From Cryptomeria japonica (taxonomy: Eukaryota > Streptophyta > Pinopsida > Cupressales > Cupressaceae), in assembly GCF_030272615.1 (NCBI RefSeq), contig NC_081411.1, positions 209,760,744-209,824,743 of the forward strand: 64,000 nucleotides of DNA. The letters run 5' to 3'. The position numbers and the translations under genes were made by a program. The notes below the pieces were generated by a model. That model had not been told where the DNA came from. It searched no databases and saw only the letters and a program-made list of their open reading frames with translations. Shown here in pieces: positions 1 to 12,843 of the stretch; within the stretch, counting starts at the first letter, position 1, and every line of letters begins with the position of its first letter.

Positions 1-926
1 GATTCATCATATGGCATACCTTTATCAGCAACAAAATAACACTTCTGATATTTAGGCTTATATGGCATTAATGGCTTCTTATAAACTCTTTCTATACACC
101 TTAAAGCAACATGTCCTATCTTATTGCATGGAAAACATTTAAGAGGTAACTTTACTTCATACTTACCGACTCCCTTAGGCAATCTTCTGGTAATCTGCAC
201 TTCAAGTACTTCAAGCTCTCTCATCTCCTTCTCATAGCTAGACACCCTTGTAGAACTTTCTCTTGGGTCATATTTCTTCTTCTCAAATACACTAGCTTTG
301 AAAGAAGATTTTGACTTAGGAAGAGTTTCACCGAATTCACACAACTCAAAAACAACAAGCTTTCTAATCAGCATGTCTCTAGTCACATATGTCACAATTT
401 GAATCTCCTCAATCGCAGTAGCCTTGTGCTTGTATGCAGGAGGCAAGGATCTCTGCACTTTGGCTATAATCTCTAATTCTTCCAATAATCCACCGATACA
501 TCTAATATTCAATGCAAGCTCACTCACTTTCTGTATTAAAAGGATGTTCTCATCTTCGCCCATATTTAGCATTTTATAGTTTCTCTTCAATCTCTGCAAC
601 AAAGCTGCTTTCACATGGTTTTCACCTTCATACAAAGTCTCTAGCTTCTTCAAGATCTCATGAACATTCTGCAAATCCATCACATAAGTCATCTCAGAAT
701 TAGTCAAGGCACTCAATAATGCTTTCTTAGCTCTAATATTGAATTCAACTTCCTTTATCTCATCCAGAGTTGTAGGACCATTCGGAGGCATGTTATACAT
801 ATTCTTAGTAATCTTATAGTAATCTTCACCAATGAATCTCAAGTGACATTCCATACAGTTCTTCCAAATACTATAATTCATTCCACCAAATATCAAACTA
901 TCCTTCTTGTAAGCATAGGTTGTCAT
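1..926 (-). CDS. Copia-1 gag polyprotein N-terminal part, runs off the window
   Basis: Read on the minus strand from an ATG at 926-924, the frame is open for 308 codons and continues past base 1. The N-terminus (MTTYAYKKDSLIFGGMNYSI...) fits the DUF4219/UBN2-type gag of plant Ty1/Copia elements: residues such as NYSIWK, then a long helical region containing ALLSALTNSEM and LETLYEG. Near the window edge there is a CCHC zinc knuckle (CFPCNKIGHVALRC, pattern C-x2-C-x4-H-x4-C). The protein would form virus-like particles and bind element RNA in the cytoplasm. The ATG lies 45 bases downstream of the primer-binding site, as expected. There is no stop or frameshift in the visible part, unlike the other two Copia copies in this window, so the element may be comparatively young. 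Protease, integrase and reverse transcriptase would lie outside the window. Confidence 0.9.
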   Translation of the reverse strand, partial: MTTYAYKKDSLIFGGMNYSIWKNCMECHLRFIGEDYYKITKNMYNMPPNGPTTLDEIKEVEFNIRAKKALLSALTNSEMTYVMDLQNVHEILKKLETLYEGENHVKAALLQRLKRNYKMLNMGEDENILLIQKVSELALNIRCIGGLLEELEIIAKVQRSLPPAYKHKATAIEEIQIVTYVTRDMLIRKLVVFELCEFGETLPKSKSSFKASVFEKKKYDPRESSTRVSSYEKEMRELEVLEVQITRRLPKGVGKYEVKLPLKCFPCNKIGHVALRCIERVYKKPLMPYKPKYQKCYFVADKGMPYDE

Positions 927-970
927 CTTGGATCATCTCAAGCGGTCAAGCCTCTTTCGGAGGATCTACT

Positions 971-980
971 TCTGATACCA
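971..980 (-). promoter_or_regulatory. Copia-1 primer-binding site
   Basis: On the minus strand this reads TGGTATCAGA, matching the 3' end of plant initiator-Met tRNA as used by Copia elements. It is separated by three bases from the LTR edge (CCAACA on the minus strand) at 984. Confidence 0.85.
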
Positions 981-983
981 ATT

Positions 984-2135
984 GTTGGCAACAATGAAGA
1001 AAATTGTGAGGGGGGGTTGAATTAGTTTCCTCACAAAGTTTATTTAACTCAAATACAATTTTAGATCTGATAGTTCATCAATGAGAGAACAAATCAACAC
1101 CACATCAATAACACATAACACTAGGATTTTCAACGTGGAAAACCCAATTAAGGGAGAAACCATGGTAGGAACCTACCCACAATGAGATGATACCCTGTTA
1201 AGAGAATGAAATATTACAATGAGGAATTTAAATGCATTCAAGCATCCACAGAGAGCTCACTACGCAAAACACATAACAAGAAGGCCTAAAACACTTGGCA
1301 AGGCTCATTGCCTTAAAAAAATATTTGGATTACATCTGAAGGATCATTAACTGATAAAATAGCATCTTCTCATGTATGGTCATAGTTCTGGTTAAGCACA
1401 TAACACAAAATTTAATTTTCCACACTTCTTCACACTATTTCACACTTCTCTACTACTTAAAGATCAAATCATTATTCACACATGCAGATACATATCTCAC
1501 ATGACTATTACATATATTTATACAAATGATCAACCTATATTTCAAGGTCAACTTAACACTCATCACACATTACAAGAATATAACCACAGATGCTACAACA
1601 TTACATGAAAACCAAAACAATGTCGGCTAATACATAGTATGGACCTAAATCAACACCTTGAACATGAAAAGCCTCCAAGAATTATGCCACAAACATCTGC
1701 AACATGCTATAATTATCCGGTCACCCAAGAACAAAGAATAACATGAACATAGTGGTGAAATCATCCACAACAAGCACAGTGATCAATGCAGACCATCAAC
1801 ACAGATCGAGCAAGATCTAGAAATATCCACAAGCATCATGAATTACCACAACAATAATTGCAACATCACCACTTACTAGAATCTTCATCATCATCATACC
1901 GGACCTCAAGAAAACTCACTATACTGACTATCAAACTGAAAGATTCACTTGCGGACCTTCGAGTCATGAACCATCTGAATTAAGGATACATATGAACATC
2001 CCAAACACTTTTCCAAATCCACAAACCAAGGTATTGGAACACGAAGCAATGTGGAGCATAATTTAGAATACTGATCAATACTGAACAACTGAAAAACCAA
2101 CAACAATACCAGATCTCATAACTAAAGAACATAAA
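984..2135 (-). repeat. Copia-1 5' LTR, outer end missing
   Basis: The LTR starts next to the primer-binding site with TGTTGG (plus strand). It carries the stretch seen in the other Copia LTRs of this window: a 'gagggggggttgaat' motif, then an 'aaaacccaattaagggagaaaccatgg' type block near 1138-1165. Its outer end is not seen; sequence of this type is replaced at about 2136 by a second LTR. It would hold the element's promoter. Confidence 0.7.
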
Positions 2136-3158
2136 TGGACACTGAGAGGGGGCTAATCAGTGTATTTTTTAAAATTTTAACTATGTGTTCTAATACTATT
2201 TTTATAAATTAATTGAAAACACATACACACAAGAACGCATCCCATAATACCAGATGTATGAGGAAAAACCAATATAGGAAAAACCTCAGTGAGAATAGTT
2301 GCTGGACTCCACTACTCCAATCAAGCCTCAAAGTGAATAACAATTAACAATATATTTTAGGGCACCAACCCGAGGAGAACCAACCCATGATATTCTGAGC
2401 ATCAACTCAAGGGGAACCAACCCCTGATATTTTGAGAACCAACTCAAGGAGCACCTACCCCTTCTTTGGGCACCCACTCAGAGATTTACAACGATTTTTC
2501 AAGTTTACAATGCAATGATATAACCTTGTTACAAATGAGTTTTGTAACACTAACAAATTTCTCACATTATGAGAATGACTCTCTTTGCCTGCTGAAGGTT
2601 TTTCTTTTGATTCTCCTCCTTTCTCTAGTTGTCTTCCTCTGCTACTACATTTCACCTTTAGAATGCTTTGTTCTTACTCTATTTTCACTTGGCTGCAACA
2701 TACACTATCTCTCTATCAATTTCTCCCTCTTCTCTCATTAGCAATACCTTTTTTTGTTCTTCCCCACAACAACACGTATCTCTTATCGAATCATATTAGA
2801 TTACTTTGCCTACTATCAACTCTCTTTTTCAGCAATATCTTATTCTGTATCTATATAATGATTTTTGACTGGCTGCATACATTAAATGTGTTCCATCTAT
2901 CTTCAGGTCGATCAGTACATAAATTACTACACTTAGTAATCTTAGTCTACTCTTCAACGATACAGTCTGTAGTAGATTGGATTTCCCTCCTTTAATTGAC
3001 CACTTGGATTTAATGACCCTTCTTTGTTTTCTTCTTTTCGGTCTATGTATAGTACACCTTCTACAACACACTAGTCAAACAAACTCATTTATTTTGATTG
3101 CAACACTAGAATACATAGAGGAATATGTTGGCATCTATGACAACACATCATTCCAACA
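2136..3158 (-). repeat. second Copia-type LTR, isolated
   Basis: Begins TGGACACTGAGAGGGGGC and ends CCAACA. It contains the 'gaggaaaaaccaatataggaaaaacctcag' type block (about 2260-2290) and ends with the GTTGGCATCTATGACAACA-like sequence typical of the Copia LTRs here. No primer-binding site or polypurine tract adjoins either side, and no matching 5-bp target duplication was found (ATAAA to the left, AACTT to the right). It is therefore a solo or truncated LTR placed within or against the Copia-1 LTR. Short frames inside it have no recognisable product. Confidence 0.5.
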
Positions 3159-6100
3159 AACTTCTCAATAATATCCAACACACTCCTAATAATCCAACCT
3201 ATGTATCTTCTCGGAGGGAGTCAGAGGCTTTGTAGTTAGCATTAAGAGAGATTCTTCTCTCATTCCCTTGATGAGATATCGATCCCTCTCTAAAACTTGA
3301 CAACTAATTAAGTGAACCTATTAACTTAGTCTCATTGCAAGGAGAGATACACATTGCCATCAAGTGTTGGTTCCATAACCAAGCGTACCTAATAATTGGT
3401 GTTCAATGTGGACATATACACACAAGGGTCATGTCACATCTCCTACACTCTGTTATTATCACAATCCCTTATACACAAGGAAATATTTCCTAGACATTAT
3501 AAGTACACATGATAGCTAGCTCCAGAATACATGACATACCTAATGAGTTTCTGACACATATATAACATAAAAATTAGTGATTTTCTCATACACACATTAT
3601 AGATGACAGTAAATTTTCTATATATACATCATGTGATATAAGTGATTGGCTCATTTAGAAGCTTCATGGACAATTGATTAGTTAATATTCATGTATCACA
3701 AGTTAATAGTGATTGGCTCCTATAGATGGAACAATAGATAATAGTTATTGACTCAAGTAAAAGTTTCACATATAAAAGAAATTGGCTCATATAACCATTG
3801 TAGAAAGAACATGACTGACTCATCCTCAATAGCTCACTATCTCCTATCCCATTCTTCTCCCTATCCATTTGCACCAACGGATTTGGGTAGATGATTCAGT
3901 GCATCCCATACTACACCGTGGGTCCATCCTCAACATAATAGGGTCAATTATACCATCAAACAACTGAGAAGAGGATTCAGTGCATCTCATACTATACCAC
4001 AGGTCTATCCTCAGTCTCAAGGATTTCCACAAGTAGTTAAGTAACCCAGCCCAATGGATTCTGACCTCAATTGCCTATAGGCCACTAACAACAAGTCTAT
4101 CCATCCAGAAAGAAGCAGCTTCCAACATATATAATTTAGTGGCCTTAGTAATATTGTTAGCTATCTTCTTCACAATCCTGGGTAACACTTGGCATCAATC
4201 AGCCCTGTGCTAGGTGACTTCGAGTGAACCCTCTTGATACAATAATTAGCTTTGACTACCACTACCCACATGGTAAGGAAACTACCTGTGCAACCGTTAC
4301 CATATCAAATCCTGGATAGCCCTTAGCAATCCTTCACCTTCGTGAACCAGGTGAGTGCTGGCTAATCCGACATTACAATAGTAGCTCTAGCCTCTATCAT
4401 TCACAGGGTCCATTGACTCAACATGCTAACTATTACCATATCATCTCGAGGGTAGTCTAGGAAACATGACCTTGTGAACCAAGTGATTGCCAACTAATCC
4501 CTTATAGTATCCCAAACATCAATCATTGGCACAATCCAACAACTACCTGTGTCTGCATAAATATTCTGATAGTTCACTCTTGTGCGGGTCATACACATCA
4601 AGATTCACAATACTAAACAAATAGATAAGTACAACACAATCAAGTAATTGATGAGCCTATAACTCTAGGGTTTATTTTCACAAACACATGATACAATTAT
4701 AAAGAACCAACACAAGATGGCCTCATCTCATCCTATACACTTAAGCCATTACCAACTATATGGTAGTCAACCCATGTTCACTTCCTTGAACGTTCTATTC
4801 AATGGCACATTACATAATATTACGCTTATTTGATTTTCTTAAATCCTACTAGGGAGGTAAGGTTAAGACATTAGGAACAAATCCTAACCTTAGAGTTATT
4901 CCCCCCACACCCTACCCCTACGGACTTGAGGTCATAGGGGCATCCTTCACCCAAGTACTGCCTATGTTCCCACTTCCAAATAAGTTAGAGTCACATGTAG
5001 TTCTCTTCCAAGATTTCTCTCAAAGGTCGCCTATGCTGAAATTCCCCATAATCAATGTTTCAACAATAAATTCTTTCCATTAATAACCTTAGCATTAGAT
5101 AGAAATTTGTAAATATGTACATAATTTAGTAACTGGTACTATAATGCTTTCTCTTTAAGGATATGGAGGTTTCATCTAATGTCCTCCATTATTATTCATA
5201 AACTAACTTGAGATAACCTTAGTTCATAGCAACCCACAAGAAAACACTACCAATCAAAAATTCACCTAACAAGTTTAGTATGGAGGTTCTTCTACTCAAG
5301 GAGACAAGATATACATATTATCTTCTCAATATAACATCGTATCTATTATTTCCAATATCACAAGTATTTGAAACCTCATAGGACCTACATTATAGGTGTA
5401 TCTTTCCTTATCCATAACTCTTACATAACATAACATTAATCAACTCAGCTATACTACCCCTCCTTAGTTCCCCCTATAGTAATATTATCAAGGTCATGGT
5501 ACAAGTAAGAGGTCAATAAACATCATGTAATCATAATATCAAAATGACGTGAAAAAATGCAAAGGTCTCAATAAGGCTCCTAGTTCGGTCCCACTTCTAT
5601 ATGGTTTGATAATATCATGTATCGTAATAATATATAACATCATCCTAAAATAACACAAAATCCTTTTGAACCTTGAAAGGATCCATCAATGTTTACAACT
5701 TGCATTAAGCATGATCAATATTTGACTCCTACAGTCTTGAGACAATTGGAAACAATATGCCCACCATATCTTCATATAAAGATACATTTCATAATATTAA
5801 AGAAATGATAGTCTCATTATCTTGGTTTCAATTATTTATTAGGTAATCCATTATTCCTATAATAACCAAATTCGATAATTAGATAATTTTGTACTTGACA
5901 CAAAAGTAATTATTCTTGTAGTTCCACATACCAACATGGCAGGATACCCTCCATATCATAAGATGTTATTGATATAATTTCCAATTTAGAGAACTTGGAT
6001 CTCAGCTCATCCACAAATCCTATACTTGGATTTATTAAACAAAACTTATATCATAAATCATTTTTTATAGTCTTTAAAATTGTTGTCTTCAGGATAAGGA

Positions 6101-6237
6101 TGTCATGTATATACGATAGTGGGTTATCAAACTATGTGGATGCATACATTAGTAATGATAAAATTTCTAAGTGATTATTAGAAACATCATGCTCCTTATA
6201 GGTGAAAACGCTATATTCATTAACTCTTCATATTAGG
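3159..6237. other. unassigned AT-rich intergenic DNA
   Basis: No coding frame with recognisable domains, no RNA gene and no element boundaries were seen. The stretch holds short internal repeats such as 'tgattggctc' several times between 3640 and 3800, and an 81-bp spaced duplication listed separately. It is probably old decayed repeat DNA. Confidence 0.5.
3893..4014. repeat. two-copy direct repeat, 81-bp period
   Basis: A segment of about 41 bases starting GATTCAGTGCATC at 3893 recurs at 3974 with several transitions. The period is 81 bases. Confidence 0.75.
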
Positions 6238-6817
6238 ATATTCTCATGATTTTATAATAATTATACTCTTTATCTTATGAATTTAATTACTATATTATGA
6301 AAATCCCTAATATCATAACTCATGATTATGTCTAACTAGATAAAGTTTAATAAGTAACAATTATAGACTTAATAGCAATGAATGCCATGTTTAAATTTCT
6401 ATGCATCATAATTTCAAGTTAGACATAAATGATGGCTAGTCATGCATGGTTGAAAGCAACATAATGCCAATGTATAACCCAAGTAAAGCATATGCTACAC
6501 TTATTATTGCCAATATATTTGATAAAGATATTCTCGTGATTCTATAAAATTATACTCTTTATCTTATCAATTTAATTACTATATTGTTAAAATCCATAAT
6601 ATCATAACTCATGATTATGTCCAACTAGATAAAGTTTAATAAGTAACAATTATAGACTTAATAGCAATGAACACCATGTTTAAATTTCTATGCATCATAA
6701 TCTCAATTTAGACATAAATGATGGCTAGTCATGCATGGTTGAAAGTAGCATAATGCCAATGTATAACCCAAGCAAAGAATATGCTACACTTATTAATGCT
6801 AGTATATTTGATAATCA
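6238..6817. repeat. tandem duplication, 290-bp unit
   Basis: Copy 1 is 6238-6527 and copy 2 is 6528-6817, directly abutting, with only scattered substitutions and small indels. Both start TATTCTC and contain the phrase 'gataaagtttaataagtaac'. Neither copy codes for anything recognisable. Confidence 0.92.
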
Positions 6818-9769
6818 TTGTATCATCATATATTTAGACTGGCAATACACAAGGTTAAATAATATATAAATCAACCTACCCTTTTCAAATTTGATCTTAA
6901 CAACTAACATTCTAGTTTATTCATTACCCCTTTGACAACCAAAATTCATCAATACCTAAAATATTGCAACGGTACAATTATTCTTTACTTCTCATTATTT
7001 CAATGCCATTGTCCACATAATGTCATACCAACTCTAATAGTTTTCAAAGACAACCCATAAATAAGGGACTCATATTCACCCTTTTTATTTTGTGGTTAAT
7101 AAAGTCTTTCCATCGTCCAGTACATTTACCTTATATATCGAGGGATCTATGTCTAATTACAAACCAAAACTCTTGATCAACTTGCCATCACTCTCTAATA
7201 TATATAACATTGTCTTTAAAAGAGTAGTAAAACTATTTAGCACAGTCAATGACATTTATAAAGCTTTAATACTCAGCACAGTCAATGACATTTATAAAGA
7301 AGGGCAATGTTGCAATTATATAGAATAGTGTGAATGATGGTTGTTGAATTTCAATCACATATATGTGTGCAATTACAAACAGAACAAGACTACTAAACTC
7401 TCAAACTCGACACAAAGTTATTATTGTAACATCTAAGTACACAAATTGGTTGCAGCGCTGTTTCTTTAAAACATATATACAAAATGTAAAAGCAAATGGA
7501 GTAGAATGACCTGCAAGTGTTGTGCTGGCCTTCAATGCCTCTTCTCACGTGCTTGTCCAATTTCTTTGCATGATTCCTTTCAGTCCTAGTCTCTCATGTA
7601 ACTTTTGTTCATTATTTTTCTACTATTTTCTTTTTCTTCCGAAGCCTAAAATGGCATGTTATACAGGGTTTCAACATGTGGCAAGTCACTCAACTGTCAT
7701 TCCAACACTCATTCCCACCTACAAATAGCCACGCCTCAGGCTAAATCTTCCCATGCATTGTTCTTCACCCATTGACATCTTCTATTCTCGGTGTACGGAC
7801 TATGAGCACTTCTTCCACACTTACAAAATGGCCTCGCTATATTATTCACGTCCCTCTACTGGTCTCTCTCCACATCCTGCACTATATTTGTTCCCTGCAG
7901 ATAGAAGAATTGATCCTAAAATAGATTAGAAACTTAGTGCTTGTCTATTCTTTCTAGTGGTCGATGGAAGTCCTTAGCCTCTTTACAATCTCTTATTCCA
8001 ATATATTTATTTCCTACATTTTCTGGAACCCTTGCAATGCATGAGATCACAGTTCTTGGAGACATTTCACCCAACCCGGATGTGTCTCTTCACTAGCCTT
8101 TCCTTCTCTTCCCAAGCGCCTTTAGTTCTTGCCTCCATTGTAGTCACCTCCTACTCTCCTTTCTTGCTCTCTCGCATCATATTCTCCTCTCCACCATGAA
8201 CATGCCCTTCTTTTCACCTTCTCCACCCGATTTCTTCTTCCTTCAAAACCAACTCAGAAATGAAGAATGCGATTTAGGGGCCCTTGAGATATTTTTGTGC
8301 CCCCATATTCACCTCCAGACTGTCGTTTTAGATTTCCAAAAGAAAATGCCATACCCTGCCAATTGCGTGGCCATTCCTACCATACTGTCATTGATTGCCC
8401 CAACGGATGGTCACAGTTCTTCTGCATGCCTTAAATAATTTTTGGTCTACCTGTTGATGTGAATGATCGAGGAAATGATAAGGGAACCATTCCTCATTAA
8501 TGGTGTAGTCTCCCTGTCTCCCTTCATGTTGATTGTCATTCTTAAACTTGTGTGGAGGCCCATAACTCCAGTCAACTCATCCATCCTGTACTTTTGAATG
8601 TCTTTTAATTATTAAAATTATTTATTTTCTTCCTATTCATTCTCAGTGCAAGTGGTGTATGCAGGGATTTGATATTTTTATTTTTTAAAAAATTTACAGC
8701 TTAAGGGATCCATAGGCTATGCGTGTGTACCAGTTATAAACAACATTTCCTCTCTTCCTTGTTGGGTCAGGATCTAATCCACAAATTCATATGTAGAGGC
8801 ATTGGAAGATTTGTGTATAACCCTTTACTCTCTTCCCTTTTTATCTTCTCAGTTTCATTTTATTTTATTTTCCTGTGCACTACTGATAAAACACAAAACT
8901 GAAATATATATTCAGTTGCCAATTTTCGGGGGATAAAAAGTAAAAGTGGTAAGATTTGATATCTCCGTACACTTACATTTTAACAAATTGTATAGTAACA
9001 TTAAGAAGATACGATGGAAGAAGTTTTTTTAATGTATTTATTAAAAGACAGAATAAAGCATTCATAATTTGTTTTCCCTTACCGTTGTCAAAGCAAATAG
9101 AGAGCCCTTTTTATTCATGTTTATACTAAAGTACAGTATGTATTTCTAGAAAATAGAGTACCCAAAACATTCATTGACCGTAGTATAATTCACTGATCTC
9201 ACTGAAAATTTGATATTTCTGTAATTTTACTAACGGTAGTATTTGTGTTACTATCATTTTTGTATTTCAATTAAATCAAAAATGAAAATTCATGGTTTAA
9301 ACACTTATAACATAAGAAACATTATAACAAATACTTCATAACTTGTTAAACTATTCATCTTTTTACATTGTATAACTATAAATTCACATTTTAATATAAT
9401 TTCTACTTCTTTTTACATTTTAAATCGTGTCCTTTTCTTTGTGTTTCCTTGGCAGCAATAGCTTGCTTTTGATATCTTATGCCCTATGTTCTGGATTCAT
9501 CGCATTTCTTCTTCTTACTATTGTATTTTCTACTGCAAAGCTCCCGTGCTTCCAACATGGTATTGGCTATGTACTCATGCTCCTACCTCTTTCTCTGCAT
9601 GTCATCGCCTTCTGCTCGCAATCCTCCATCCATTTTAACTTGATAGGCATCCATCTTGCATCCACCAGCTTTCACTAATTGTAATATCCCAAAGAATAGA
9701 TATCTGATCTCTATTTTGAACAGTTACATATTTTAAATAATTTAAAACAATGAAGCGGTCAGCGATACA
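6818..9769. other. unassigned region downstream of the KFB gene
   Basis: No recognisable gene apart from sequence paralogous to the second KFB locus: 9425-9680 matches 37936-38185 (shared 'tttccttggcagcaata' and 'catccaccagcttt' landmarks). Short frames in the two paralogues are not conserved in length or phase (for example around 9427 and 37936), which argues that they do not encode protein. 7700-8450 is relatively C/T-rich and could hold a decayed promoter or exon, but no domain is visible. Confidence 0.5.
7239..7299. repeat. short duplication, 36-bp period
   Basis: The 25-base phrase starting AGCACAGTCAATGACATTT is identical at 7239-7263 and 7275-7299. The spacing of 36 bases would preserve a reading frame, but the surrounding short frame shows no known domain. 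Confidence 0.85.
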
Positions 9770-10774
9770 TTAAATTTCTATCGTCGAAACAGATACGACT
9801 TCCATGTCCACTAAGTTCAGTCTGTCAAGAGAAATCCACCTCTCAGACAGAGGTGCTCCAGGTTTATACATATAAAAAATGGTTGGCTGATCGATGGAAT
9901 CTGTATCTTTTCCACACAAAAAAATTCGATCCCACCACACAGTGGCATAAATTTGACCCCACCACACTCTGGGACTAACCTGCACAAGCTCTTGGGGGAG
10001 GGGATCGAGTTCCCTCCACACATTTCCTTTCCAATCATATTGTTGTATTCTATTCGTGCCAAAACCAATTAGTTGTTCAAATAGAACGTAGATGGATAAT
10101 AAACTTTGCCCAACCATATTTACTGTTGACCATAGTCCTGTGTTGGAATCAAATCTCTGACATGTATTACCAATGACATAAAACATTCCTTTAAAAGACA
10201 CACCCGTACAGACGCCAACTTCTTGGTGCATCTCAGGAAGAAGCTCCCACTTGTCTTCATCTACTTTATAAACTGCTGCATCACGGAGGGCACGACGAGG
10301 ATTAAAATTGGTACGTCCTCCCGCAATGTAAATCGATCCTTCGGGTGAGGCACAACATGCAAACCAGGATCTGGCAGTTGGAATTTGAGCAGCTTGCTTC
10401 CATGAACTAGATAATACATCATATATCAGAGTCTCTGTAGTATGTTTGCCCTGAAAACTCAAGCCCACCAAAATAATGTTACGTTTAACACACAGAATCT
10501 GCGAATCCGACGAGGCTTGGAAACCACTGGGAATAGTAATGCGCATTATACATGATTGATCAACTGGATCGTAGAGAGATATCGCAGCAGTCCCGAGCAA
10601 ACATATATATTTCTCTGCCAACCCAAACTTAATTCTATCTTGATAAAACTGGGGACATTCCATCATTTCTTTAGCAGGTTCCAACAACTGTTTAATCTGT
10701 TGTTGAAATTTGTATGGCACTTTTAATAAGATGTCTCGAAATATTTGTTCAGGGAGCTCCTCTAGAAGATCCAT
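9770..10774 (-). CDS. F-box/kelch-repeat protein (KFB type)
   Basis: Single-exon 334-residue protein. The start is the methionine of MDLLEELPEQIFRDILL, because this aligns with the F-box start of plant KFB proteins; an upstream in-frame ATG at 10837 would add 21 residues with no family counterpart. A divergent F-box lies at about residues 5-50 (LPEQIFRDILLKVPY, then PQFYQDR). Kelch-like blades follow at about 110-160 (SSSWKQ, ARSWFACC, GSIYIAGGR) and 161-207 (RDAAVYKVDEDKWELLPEM, MFYVIGN), with weaker blades to the C-terminus (NVWRELDPLP). Proteins of this family (SKIP20/At1g80440-like) are substrate receptors of SCF ubiquitin ligases; some target phenylalanine ammonia-lyase or type-B response regulators. 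The substrate here is unknown. A damaged paralogue lies at 39390-40220. Length and architecture are normal for the family, with no stop or frameshift. Confidence 0.88.
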   Translation of the reverse strand: MDLLEELPEQIFRDILLKVPYKFQQQIKQLLEPAKEMMECPQFYQDRIKFGLAEKYICLLGTAAISLYDPVDQSCIMRITIPSGFQASSDSQILCVKRNIILVGLSFQGKHTTETLIYDVLSSSWKQAAQIPTARSWFACCASPEGSIYIAGGRTNFNPRRALRDAAVYKVDEDKWELLPEMHQEVGVCTGVSFKGMFYVIGNTCQRFDSNTGLWSTVNMVGQSLLSIYVLFEQLIGFGTNRIQQYDWKGNVWRELDPLPQELVQVSPRVWWGQIYATVWWDRIFLCGKDTDSIDQPTIFYMYKPGAPLSERWISLDRLNLVDMEVVSVSTIEI

Positions 10775-12592
10775 TATCAAGTTTTTCTGTTTAAACAAGA
10801 TATGAAACTCTACTCTTTCACACCAAGTCCAGAGCATGTAGAAAGTGGGTTATATTCAGTTTAAATTGTAGGTGTTGCTTTATACTTGAAAACGCTTCTC
10901 AGATTCAAAGGCTACACCCTTTGGGAATGCCCTCATAAAAGAGACTAAATTAATGCTAAAAAAAATTTGTGCTGATTATTTTTGAATAAGCCTTATGTTT
11001 GTGATACATATGGTAGATATAATGCTCAAGAGAAAACAATATTTTACACAATTCCAAATTACTTAAAATAAAGCGAAGGACAATAGCTGCAGATTTTAAT
11101 TTATGTCATTTAAATAAATAAAATATATTATTGATATAATATTTAGTTTGAGATTCTCCATTATTTTCCATTATTGTTCTCCATGAGGTTCTATCATTTT
11201 TTCATACATTCTATAACACTTCAGATACCTTGTCTGTGTTTCCACATTTTGGATTTTGCCTGTTTTTCTTAAAGGGGCACTTGAAAGTATTAGTGACAGA
11301 TACTCAAAAATTTCTAAATCGTTGTCAAACAAATCTATTTTGTGCAAATTCTACGATTATTGCATCCCATGAGACCACATTTTATTAGGGCATTGTGTCA
11401 AAAAAAATCGCACGCCTTGTCTGTTCTCTGCCACCGGTTTGCCTTTGTACTCTATAACAACAAATGTTTTTGCTGTTGTTATGGCCCACAGGTCCCATGA
11501 TATGCAAAATAGAATTTACATGCGTCTTAGAAATAAGAATTGTTTTTGTTAGATGTCATCAAATCTACAACAGAAATTTTTTTTGCACCAATGAAAAAAG
11601 TTGATGGTGGGATATTATTAGTATAAATATAAATGAAGGTAAAAGATTGATTGATTAGACTGTAAGAGGTTATGAAATTTTTTTGCACTTTTGTAGCATT
11701 GCAACTATTAAATGTAAATTATTTTTAAAGCATATTTAAGGCCTTGATTATGAAGAACAGCCTTATACCATTTTAACATATCAACAATGGTTTGATCCAA
11801 AATCAAGGGATGAAGTCAATTTTCATATTATTTTTCGTGTGTGAACTGCCTGTTATAGGTACATCGAATAGTTTGCCAATGAGGAGACAACTCATTTAAT
11901 AATATTTATATATTTTTAATTTTCATATATTCTACATTTTTCTGACCATTGCAATAAATTTTATTGGTGCGCTGGTTAGAGGCATTGAATTCCTTGATCC
12001 AATGTTATTAGCAGCTGTAAAAGAAAAGATTATCCAATCACCCACCTATCATTCATCTAGTCATGCCAAAGCTATTTGTTTAATCACATGTTTCTATCCA
12101 AAAAAAATTTATTCATGTTTCTATCCAATGATCCACCTATCGCATGTTAGTAAACCATTTTCTTTATTGATGGGGTGGATGGATATCAACATCACATAGA
12201 AACACGAACTCATAAATTTAGAAACAAACACAAAAAATATGAATCCTAAACCTTTCTAGATCTTAGGTCCAAAATAACAAGTATCTAATATTTTCTTCCA
12301 TTTAACCTTTTCTCTATTTTATTCTAGAACATTCCATTCTTATCTAGTTTCTATTTAGAAATATATCAATTTTAATTTTGTCTTTTGCATTTCATAGGTG
12401 GGAGAAATTACATATGCCAACATCCCCCCTTAATTTTGACCACTAATGCTGCGACATTCAAATTTCTTTGCTCTTGACTCTTTTGGATTTCATAACCAAG
12501 TTTGTTGACTTTGCAAATCATTTTCCTTGCTTGATATCTTCAAACCATCTTCAAATTTTATCATGTCTCTCTCTCATGTCTTCATCCAATTG
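10775..12592. other. KFB upstream region and intergenic DNA
   Basis: The first part is the KFB 5' flank. 10852-10990 (landmark 'ttgctttatacttgaaaac', then 'aggctacaccctttggg') is paralogous to sequence at 40309 and at 44205, so this flank exists in three copies in the window. No clear TATA box could be assigned. 11000-12592 shows no gene, RNA or element boundary. Confidence 0.5.
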
Positions 12593-12843
12593 TTTTTGAA
12601 AAAGTGAAAACAGGTTTTGATGGGCCCCTGAAACCCATTACAACCAAAAGATCAAAAGATATACATTAAAGCGCAACAAAATGCAAAAGACAACAACTAA
12701 GAAAAGGACAGCTGATGAGCATAAAGGCCAGCAAACTAGAGACAACTAACAAAACCAAACAGGACCGACAGAGAGAGCCCAAACTTAGATTAAGTTTTGA
12801 AGCATCTCAGCTCCTTCTAGCTCTAGATGTTCCATATTATTAG

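Noticed and set aside
2136-3158. Complete solo LTR with target duplication
   Set aside because: Flanks ATAAA and AACTT do not match, so only a truncated or isolated LTR is claimed.
7500-8450. Protein-coding gene in the C/T-rich stretch
   Set aside because: Only short frames without domains or convincing splice structure were found.
9427-9678. 83-codon hydrophobic plus-strand frame
   Set aside because: The paralogue at 37936-38220 has a shifted, differently ending frame, so there is no sign of coding constraint.
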